NCBI RefSeq assembly: GCF_022682495.2
Contig: NC_071388.1
Span: 85,809,073 to 85,873,072 of the forward strand
DNA: 64,000 bases
Source of the DNA: Desmodus rotundus
Taxonomy: Eukaryota > Chordata > Mammalia > Chiroptera > Phyllostomidae
Direction: 5' to 3'
The position numbers and the translations under genes are program-made. Below, in pieces: positions 56,861 through 64,000 of the stretch; the stretch's first letter is position 1; every line of letters starts with the position of its first letter. Below the pieces are notes generated by a model that did not search any database, had not been told where the DNA came from, and saw only the letters and a program-made list of their open reading frames with translations.

Positions 56861-57649
56861 CGGGTTATTAAGGCCTTATTTCCTCAAAATAAATTATATA
56901 CTACAAATGGTTTAACAGCACACATTTCAAAAACAATTTTTTTTTTTTAGAATAACCAGAGTATTGGTCAGCAGAGTGCCAAGACTATCAGGACAACAAA
57001 TACCATCTCCCGCTGCAGTAGTAGAAACTTTGTTTCAAGGAAATGGAGCCTGGGTCATGCTGTACCGCACAGAGCCTCAACCCCCACCTGCTCTGGGTAT
57101 CCCCCTGGAGGGAGCATACAAAAACAAAACTCAGGGTTTGAAAGGAGACTAAGAACAGAGAGTGGTGGTCTAGGAAGCCTGTTTTAAGGAACTGGGACTA
57201 TTTGCCTGGAAAAGACACAATTCAGTGGGAGGTGGTCATGAGAGCTCTCTTCACATATTTCAAGTGCCGCAGGAAAAGGGGATTAGATTGTGCTGCGTGG
57301 TAACAAGGGAATGGAAAAAGGAACAATGGATAACACTTAAGAGGAGAGAAATTATGTTAAATTCCAGAAAGAACTCTAGTGGTCAAAACCATCAGAAGAC
57401 GAAATAGAGAAGGGAGTTCCCAGGAGCTTGATGTGTCATAGCAGATGTCCTTGTTAGGGATGTTGTTGAAGCTTCTAATGAGAAAGTGGCTAGAAGGACC
57501 TTCTAATGCTAGTGCTTACTGATTTTATTTGCAAATCCATTAGTGTAAAACCATCGTCCACTTAGAGACCTATTTTTATGGTATGATCCTTAAATGACTC
57601 CGTGGCGAATCCCCCTACCCCCAAAGGCAGCTAGCTTGCAGAGCTAGGT
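56861..57649. other. Unassigned non-coding stretch
   Basis: No gene recognised. A purine-rich + strand at 57210-57410 gives Lys/Arg-rich open frames of no known family. Confidence 0.5.
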
Positions 57650-57800
57650 ATCTAGAACTTTAGTACTAACTGAGCTCTGCTATTAGCTGTACAATATTGA
57701 GGGAATCATTTAAACATCTCTTGCTTCATTTTTCTCATCTTTAAAAAGAAGGTCCGTCTATCTGTCTCACCTGCCTCATGTGGATATATTAGTCGCTATG
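57650..57800 (+). repeat. MIR SINE
   Basis: 'gagctctgctattagctgta', 'gggaatcatttaaacatctc', 'ttgcttcatttttctcatct' are the sense MIR core. Confidence 0.7.
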
Positions 57801-57994
57801 TTGGGCTATCTCAGATGTGCCTTGGAAAATTTAAACAAAAGGCAGGTATAACCTATGATGACTATATAATGTAAGTAAGTTTCCTTCATGATATCTGGGA
57901 CCCCCAGCTTTCTCTGGCACTTCTCTCATCTGTGGATTTTCTCTGATCCTTCTTAGAATTTATATCTTTTTGTTTGCTTGTTTGTTTTATTTGT

Positions 57995-58200
57995 TTTATA
58001 AATTCTTGTCGAGTTACCCTTACATGTTAGGCAATGTACAAATTATTGTGCTGGCCACTGCTGGATAACAAAATGATTAATACAACAACATCGTTTTCTT
58101 CAAGGGGTTTGCCATCAAGTAAAGATTCTATCAATACACGAATAATGTAATACAAGGCCAGGTATTTGAATGTCTTAAGACTAATACAGATAAAATGCCA
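57995..58200 (-). repeat. L2-like fragment
   Basis: 'gccactgctggataacaaaa', 'cttcaaggggtttgccatca', 'acacgaataatgtaatacaa' resemble reversed L2-type sequence (tgctggggatacagcagtgaa...caaggagcttac). Confidence 0.5.
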
Positions 58201-58814
58201 CAGATCAGAGGAAAGTGGGAATTCTAAGAAGCTTTGCCTAGTATCACTGTAGGAAAGCAAGATATTATTATTATTTTTTTATCCCCAACTCTGCTGAGAC
58301 CCAGTAGAAGCTGGTTCTCTTCAAGATTATACATTTTTGCTTTGGTGCTGAGAAGTGGTCCAAATGTCCAAGTTTCTGCTTTTAGTCCCTTTGCACTGAC
58401 CCTGAGAAGAGAGGTATTATTTTCTCTGTTTATTTCTCTTATAGAGAAAAAAAGTGAGCTCAGTATGGTTAAGTACAAAGTCAAAAATTTATGCAAGCAG
58501 ATCCTCATCACTGCAACTATCTGGAGTTTCAATGCACAAAACAAGGCTTGTTTTAAGAGTGACTTTTTTACAAGTTTGCCTTTTTAGTTTAATAATGGCC
58601 ACCCAATAGGATGTTTGCTTTTTCCTAAAATCGGGCTTAACTCCTTTTTATGTGCAGAGATGCTGAAGTTAGTAGAATATAGGCTAAAGGGAAATTGTCA
58701 ACACTGAGCAAGTAAGTTGCAACAGGTTTCATAAATTTCATTTGATATGAGGATTAAGTCTTACAATTCTTTCTGTAAGGCAGGTGTCATTGGCTTGTGT
58801 GTGAAAAATAAATT
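58201..58814. other. Unassigned non-coding stretch
   Basis: Overlapping frames of 117 (+) and 106 (-) codons at 58224-58587 mirror each other. Neither has a recognisable domain, so I do not call either a gene. Confidence 0.5.
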
Positions 58815-58985
58815 AGAATAATATTTATTGAATGTTTAGTAGGTTCCTGGCTTAAGCGTTTTATATGAATTATTTCATTTATGGTTGTCTTATTATTGCT
58901 ATTTTACAAACTAGGAAACTGAGTGATTAGGAATTTTTCCAAGTTTACACAGTTAGGAAGTGGTAACATCAGGATCTGAATTATT
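58815..58985 (-). repeat. MIR SINE
   Basis: 'ataatatttattgaatgttt', 'ttttacaaactaggaaactg', 'aagtttacacagttaggaag', 'tggtaacatcaggatctgaa' are reverse MIR. Confidence 0.78.
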
Positions 58986-60439
58986 ATAAAGAAGTAATAT
59001 CTGAATAAAGGAACAAAATGTTATTTATAGACCTACTTAAATAACATATATATTTGTGCATACACAGTTATACATATTTAAACTTACTCTCCAAAAATTA
59101 TTTCTTGTGGCTTACAACAAAGGACTAATATAAAATCAAATTAAGAAAATGAAAAATCAAGGCCATGAGAAGGAAGATTATGCTAACCATATAAGCTTAA
59201 CCTGTATCATCAAGTGTGAAAACAAGAAAGGAAAAATGTAGGCTCTTTTAAAAGCCGTTTTACGCATAACAGTTGTTTTCATTTTCATAACCTTACATTA
59301 TAAAAATTAAATAAAGTCTATGAAAGCTTTGGTTTCTCCTGAACATATTTTTGAGCATCACTGGCATTTAAAATTTCTTGATATTTATTCTTAAATGAAA
59401 TAGTTAAAAATCCAAAAAGTATTTCCTAAATGGTAAATACATTACATTTAATTCTAAGCCTCTTTTCCTCACTTCGTGGTGAGGCCCTATCTATCACCCA
59501 AGAGACTGGAATTCTCTTCTATTTCGTCACACTTCCTAGGAGAAGGCTGTTTTCCAGAGTCTGGCATGCACACGTGTTTAGCACACAGATCCTTCACAAT
59601 AAATGATCCACAAACAAATATTGGATGATGGCTTGTACTGCCACATGATACCTAACATACCACTGATATGTTGTATGATGTGTTCTTTAAAAAATGTGTC
59701 ATTCTGCTAATCTAAAGCTTCTGTGGACTGACCAGTTTTCTGGTAGTTATTGCTATGCATTTTATTCTCCTTGCATTGGTCCTGGTCAGTTAGCATCTCT
59801 CACTGTCAGAAGTCTCCAAACTTGAATGCAAAACCCTGGGGCATGTGCTGAGACTATATCACAGGACCGTGAGAAGAAAGTATTAAAACTCTTAATTTTT
59901 TCTATTTTTATCTCATGCATTTTTATTTCATTTTTGTGGGTGTATCTTTGTAATAATAAATAATACATCCATGCAGTGGTGCATTTTAAAAATGTATTCA
60001 TAAATACACGTATACTGAGGGTACATGTGCAAACGTTTAACTGATAGCAATGTGTGATGTAAAAGTTTAAAACTGTAGTTCTAAATAATTCTGCTAAGCT
60101 AAGCATATCGACCAAAACAACAACAAAAAATCCTATAACCATAAAGAAATAAAGAATGTTTTCTTATGGTTGGATTTAGGGGCAGGGATGGGAAGGGGGC
60201 TGGTCTTTTATAAATTTCCTAACAAATATACTAGCAAATAATTCACCACAGTTCACTCAGCAATTACATATAGCAGCAACTTGGGTTGATTTTGTTCTTC
60301 TTCAAAAAAGAGCACAGTGAAATCCTGAGAAAGTGTTTTTTTGGTTTCTCCTCCATCTGCCTCTGCTCCCTAAAGTTTGTCGTTTCGAAGGAAGAACCGT
60401 CAAGTTACTCAAAACCTGTGCTGGGTAGGAAGAGTCCAG
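58986..60439. other. Unassigned AT-rich stretch
   Basis: No gene or nameable repeat. The 118-codon minus frame at 59786-60142 lies in AT-rich DNA and shows no domain. Few interspersed repeats are evident here, which is unusual for this window. Confidence 0.5.
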
Positions 60440-60560
60440 TACTGGGTTTAAGGTACTTCTTCGCTGGTATTCTGTGTAATATCGAGCAGGTTATATAATT
60501 TGTCTCTGTCTCATTTCTCTTATGGATAAAAGAGATAATAATACTTAGAACTGACTTCAT
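60440..60560 (+). repeat. MIR SINE fragment
   Basis: 'atcgagcaggttatataatt', 'tgtctctgtctcatttctct', 'tatggataaaagagataata' match the sense MIR core. Confidence 0.65.
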
Positions 60561-61999
60561 AGCAATGAAGTGTAGAAAAAGAACACTTTGTTCCTTCAGT
60601 CAACTAAGTGCAGTGTTATTAAATATAACCTTTAATAGTATCAGTTTAAAGTGCTATTTTATATATTTTCCCTTTTAAAATTATTTTTATTAAAAATAAG
60701 CAAAACATCACCTTTCTAAATACCACTATGTGTTTTCTAAACTTCATAAACTTAAGTTTTCTCAGTATCTATTTCTCTCTCCCTGTCTCTCTCTCTCTGT
60801 CTCATTTGATAACTTTATGGATATGAGAGGAATACTGTAAGATGGCATCAAGGAAATAAAAGGGGATTTGAAGTTAAGTCCTCTTATTCAGCTTTCCTTT
60901 AAGATTTAAAGCTATGCATCTAGGCCATACAATTATAGTATTTATTTAATCTTCAATGTTTGTGTTTAAGAATAATCCAGGTATTCTTAAACTAGAAGGG
61001 ATCTTAAGAAAACATTTAGAGCCTATAATGCCTGGTATATAGTAGATGATGAATAAACATTTAAGGAAAATAAACTGGGAAAGCTTTTTATTTTAATTTT
61101 AAAAGAAAAAAATGAAAACAACGCCTAAAACCAATTCTGAACTTTAAAGTAGCTAAGTTAGTTGCTCAAAATTGGTTCAACTAGTTCAAGAGTTGGGTCT
61201 AGAATTTACTCCTCTGAATTCCCAGCTATGGCTTCCCCTCCCCCCAGCAACCTGTTGACTTTTTAATATAGAACTGTCAAATATAATCTGCCAAAGATGC
61301 ATTACAGAAAAAGTCAATCAGAAAGAATTCCTTGGGTTCACCATCTCCAAACGTCATTCAACATGTGATGTTCATACAAGGTGTGAAATATATGAAGTCA
61401 ATATTTCCATAGTATGCAAAACATAAATCTTGCATATATTCACTCAAAAGGCCTATTTTTAAAAGAAAGGGCCATACACAATCTTCCATGACTTATTCTA
61501 CCTTAAGTACTGTTTGTATGCCCACGCAAGTGACTTCTCCTCAGACCAGCTAAAAGTAGTTGGCTATTTCAGCAAAATGTTTATCTTTGTTTTTGTTTAT
61601 TTCTGTATTGATTTTTCTGAATTTACCTAAGGATGAAGCATTAACAATCTCAATGCACTACAGTTCTAATAAACTTATGGTATCTTGCACTCTTTTGGCC
61701 TATGTAATACCTAACCCACTGACAAAAGAAGTTCAAGCTGATAAAAGCCTTACTTGGCCACTTATCAGCCAGGTCAGGCTGTGAAATCATAACACAATGC
61801 ATGCCTCTTCCATGGGGCATCGATTAAAAAAAAAAAAACCCTCACTTCCATATCCACTGGAGTTGTAGTTTATTACTATCACCCTCCCAAGTCAAAAGGA
61901 CACCAGTTTCAAGCCTTGCAACTTGGTGCACACAGGGTTTTTCGCCCTTACCTCACTCTGCTGGGCCTCTCTACCTGTCCTCTCCTACTGTCTACAGGT
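60561..61999. other. Unassigned, proximal upstream region of the CpG island
   Basis: No gene recognised. Contains a CT-rich microsatellite at about 60774-60801, a MIR/L2 end at about 61000-61060 ('aatgcctggtatatagtaga'), and a 13-base A run near 61828. Enhancer content cannot be judged by eye. Confidence 0.5.
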
Positions 62000-62032
62000 C
62001 CCGAACATTAGAAAATAGAAAATGTGATGATC

Positions 62033-62086
62033 TTTGTGTGTCTCTGTGAAATGTGTGTATGTGTGCGTGTGTTTGGGTGTAACGGG
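62033..62086. repeat. Impure (GT)n microsatellite
   Basis: Alternating TG/TGTG runs broken by 'ctctgtgaaa', immediately upstream of the CpG island. Confidence 0.85.
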
Positions 62087-62124
62087 CCTTCTGTTTGGCC
62101 GCGCGACCTGTCCGTCAGGGCGCG

Positions 62125-62151
62125 GGCCAATGGCAGGCTGCCTTATATAAA
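62125..62151 (+). promoter_or_regulatory. Core promoter: NF-Y box and TATA box
   Basis: 'ggccaatgg' (62125-62133) is a perfect NF-Y type CCAAT motif; 'tatataaa' (62144-62151) is a strong TATA box, with initiation expected about 25-30 bp downstream at around 62172-62178. The NF-Y site is unusually close (about 45 bp upstream of the start, against 60-100 bp in most promoters). The + orientation is supported by the donor at 62321. Confidence 0.78.
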
Positions 62152-62173
62152 ATGAGTGTTTTCAGTCTCTCCG

Positions 62174-62320
62174 GGTTGCATGTACTGTATGTGGAGCAGT
62201 GTACAGTGAAGCGGAGGCAGAGCGGCTCCGCGAGCTCCTCTCCACTTTCCCATAGAGAACCCCTGACTGGCCGCGGAGGGCGAGCCACACAGACGCCCTC
62301 GCGGTGGGCGAGCCCGCGAG
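62174..62320 (+). other. Probable non-coding first exon of an unidentified gene
   Basis: About 147 nt from the predicted start to the splice donor at 62320/62321. It holds only a 9-codon upstream frame (62180-62209) and no frame open through the donor from an ATG, so it is likely 5' UTR. The gene body would lie to the right, beyond the window. I cannot name the gene. The TATA plus CpG island combination is common for regulated developmental genes, but this is only inference. Confidence 0.62.
62180..62209 (+). CDS. Short upstream ORF in the probable first exon
   Basis: ATG at 62180, a second in-frame ATG at 62189 and a stop at 62207-62209; 9 codons (M-Y-C-M-W-S-S-V-Q). It lies only a few bases from the predicted cap site, so it would often be skipped. 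Translation is not shown. Confidence 0.3.
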   Translation: MYCMWSSVQ

Positions 62321-62326
62321 GTAAGC
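62318..62326 (+). promoter_or_regulatory. 5' splice donor, exon 1
   Basis: 'gaggtaagc' matches the donor consensus (MAG|GTRAGT) at nearly all positions, with GT at 62321-62322. Confidence 0.72.
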
Positions 62327-62423
62327 GCCCCTCATCCCTCCTGGGCGCTCTCCCCGCACTTTCTGTTTTCCTACTCACTTGCGACCCGCCGGGCTGCAGC
62401 CCCAAGGACTCCGCGGCAGGAGC

Positions 62424-62447
62424 AGCGGCGGCGGCGGCGGCGGCAGC
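62424..62447. repeat. (CGG)n triplet repeat
   Basis: About seven GGC/CGG units between 'agcag' and 'cagcc', inside the CpG island and just downstream of the donor. Confidence 0.88.
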
Positions 62448-62589
62448 CGGTAGGGTGGACTTGAGGAAGACGGAGGGAACCCCGCGCGTCGGGAGCCGCC
62501 GCCGGGCGGCCCGCTCCCCGGGCACTTTCCCCCTCTGCCAAAACTTTGGGTCGGGAGAGGTCGGGGGCGAGGGTCGCGGCGGCCGCGCC

Positions 62590-62620
62590 GGCGGGGGGCG
62601 GGGGGCGCGGGGCGCGGAGG
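62590..62620 (+). other. G-quadruplex-prone G-rich tract
   Basis: At least four runs of three or more G (GGGGGG, GGGGGG, GGGG and others) with short loops in 'ggcggggggcggggggcgcg' and the bases after it. Confidence 0.7.
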
Positions 62621-63157
62621 CAGTGCCCTGCGGGCGGGAGGCTGGGGGCCGGGCTGGGGAGTAGTAGGCCAGCCGGTGCCAGGCTGCGTTTGCAACCAGC
62701 ACCTCTCGGCACACAGGCAGCGCTGCCCGAGAGGGGCACGGGAGCCGGGGCGCGGGCAGGAGCAGCCGGAGGAAAACAACAACAGAGCCCTCACGCCGGC
62801 GGGCGGCTCGTGGCCGCCCGGGGAGCCCCAAACTTCATCGCGGCGAAAGTACGTGGATTCCAGCCTGGTCTCGGCTGCTGGGGAGGTGGGGCCTGGGGAT
62901 CAGGGGCAGGGGAGGAAGGTACGAGGAGCCTGCCCTCAGTGGATTTATGGAACGTTTCGTGTGCGTCGGTGACCGGGAACAGCAGCCCAGTTGCTCGTTC
63001 ATCTGGAGAGTTGGGATTTGGGTGTTCCGGCCCCGCGGGTCGCTGCCCTCTCACCCCCCACCCCTCACCGAATGCGCGGCGAGTAGAGAAAGTGCTGTTT
63101 TAGTGCCAGAGTAGCCGGGAGGAAGAATAGGGGGAGAGGGAAGAGGGAGGGAACGCC

Positions 63158-63171
63158 GGGGGGGGGGGGGG
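63158..63171 (+). repeat. Poly(G) run of 14
   Basis: 14 uninterrupted G; a site prone to sequencing error and length change. Confidence 0.9.
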
Positions 63172-63182
63172 CGACGAGAGAG

Positions 63183-63184
<2 letters not shown>

Positions 63185-63222
<38 letters not shown>
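63185..63222 (+). repeat. (GA)n microsatellite
   Basis: About 19 GA units in a longer purine-only strand (63110-63260). It is a mirror-repeat homopurine tract able to form triplex DNA, typical of paused or open promoters. Confidence 0.93.
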
Positions 63223-63227
<5 letters not shown>

Positions 63228-63391
63228 CGGGAGGGAAGAGAGGAGGGGGAAGACGAGGAGGGAGGCTGTGTCAGGATTTTGCTTGAATGTGGGATTATGT
63301 TGTGTCAATAAGTTTAAGGTGGAGAGATCAAGGTTGGGGGTGGTGGTGGCGGGGAGGAGGAAGGCCTTGGCTGTTTAAAGTCTTATTTCTG

Positions 63392-63400
63392 AAGGTAAGT
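63392..63400 (+). promoter_or_regulatory. Second splice donor (perfect consensus)
   Basis: 'aaggtaagt' is an ideal donor, GT at 63395-63396. It could end an alternative first exon starting inside the CpG island (for example after about 62850) or be unused. Confidence 0.5.
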
Positions 63401-64000
63401 TATGGCATTGCATGGTCGCGATGACAGAAAACTTGCAGATCCTTTATCCGGGGATGGGGTCGATGGCTCTAGAGAGAGCTCCCCAGCCCTCTCAGGCCAC
63501 ACTCGTGTTACACTGTTATTTGCCGCGATCCGGGTCGCTAGTAAATTACAGAAATCAGACTCGAGGTTTCTTTTCCTCCTCCACCTCGTCTCTCTCGCTT
63601 ACCCTCAGAAATGTATTATTATTTTTTAATTTTTTTGGTATTGTATGAAACTTAACGTAACTGAGACCAAACCGGAGTCCTGTAATTTACAAGGACCCTG
63701 GATCCAAGAATCTGGAACACGGTAATGTGTGAAATATCCGCGATCATTTCTGCTAAATGAGGAAGGTAAAACGAAACGATGCAAAAAGCTAAGACACAAC
63801 ATGTACGACAGAGTAGGGGGGGGAGAGGGAGAGACGGAGAGAGAAGCTATTTTTTGCTTTCCTTTCTGTAGAAAGGAAAATAAAGCGTGCCTTCCCCTTC
63901 CCTACCGGTGTGTAGGGTCTAGTCAATATTTTAACTGTCTGAGGACAAATTAGTCCAGGTGGATCTTGTTGAAAAGTTTCTCGAGGTGGGGTGGAGGTGG
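63401..64000. other. Region downstream of the CpG island
   Basis: Probably first intron. CpG content falls. Contains 'ggggggggagagggagagac' near 63815 and a short T-rich run near 63625. The + frames at 63402-63648 and 63729-63953 have no recognised domain. Confidence 0.5.

Larger units (their letters stand above)
62090..63130. other. CpG island
   Basis: Abrupt rise in G+C and CpG density from 62090 on, in a window that is otherwise CpG-poor. It contains many unmutated CpGs, Sp1-type GGGCGG words, a TATA box and splice donors. In mammals this is the signature of a germline-unmethylated promoter. The long frames on both strands here (up to 238 codons on -, 189 on +) are products of few stop codons in GC-rich DNA. 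Confidence 0.92.

Noticed and set aside
61845..61985. Very diverged VES or other tRNA-derived SINE
   Set aside because: Words such as 'ggacaccagtttcaagcc' recall a B-box, but head, body and tail cannot be aligned.
62095..62831. Long open frames in the CpG island (189, 185 and 238 codons)
   Set aside because: They overlap on both strands, are dominated by Ala, Gly, Pro and Arg from CG-rich triplets, cross the predicted splice donor and show no domain. They reflect scarcity of stop codons in GC-rich DNA.

Overview
This window is non-coding mammalian chromosomal DNA, almost certainly from a bat. The main evidence is four copies of the tRNA-derived VES SINE, which is typical of bats, and several L1-type elements ending in a GGGACAACTG...AATAAA 3' terminus. 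I see no intact host protein-coding exon. Nearly all open frames are short, unrecognisable, or belong to transposable elements.

Layout. From 1 to about 61.9 kb the sequence is intergenic or intronic. It is a mosaic of ancient eutherian repeats (MIR, L2, MER5/Charlie, MLT1-type LTRs, old L1M) with younger insertions on top. The most striking young component is four ORF1-only, L1-derived retrotransposons of the HAL1 ('half-L1') type, at 8594-10410 (-), 15531-18047 (-), about 45843-47780 (+) and 49934-51871 (+). Each has an L1-like 5' UTR starting near a YY1-like motif, one ORF1p-type frame, and a 3' UTR of about 0.4 kb directly after the ORF1 stop. None has any ORF2. Three are bounded by recognisable target-site duplications (one is a perfect 18 bp repeat), so the ORF1-to-3' UTR junction was inherited and propagated rather than made by local deletion. 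A separate L1 insertion at 28086-29031 has the head-to-tail inversion expected of twin priming. DNA transposons include a 247 bp TA-flanked MITE inside a MIR, two related mariner-type MITEs of about 122 bp (one nested inside a hAT element), and a Tigger-like element inside another MIR. A candidate ERV LTR with its own TATA and poly(A) signal lies near 18.8-19.3 kb.

From about 62.09 kb to past 63.1 kb is a strong CpG island with a TATA box, an NF-Y motif, a probable non-coding first exon on the + strand and a good splice donor (62321). A second perfect donor lies at 63395. This is most likely the promoter of a gene whose coding exons lie to the right of the window. I cannot name that gene from sequence alone.

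How the parts relate. The HAL1 copies, the L1 copy and the VES SINEs all fit L1-enzyme-driven retrotransposition: A-rich tails, target duplications and shared L1/HAL1 3' ends. The HAL1 elements supply at most an RNA-binding chaperone and must borrow reverse transcriptase and endonuclease from full L1s elsewhere. The roughly 9 kb upstream of the CpG island (53.1-62.0 kb) has few young insertions.
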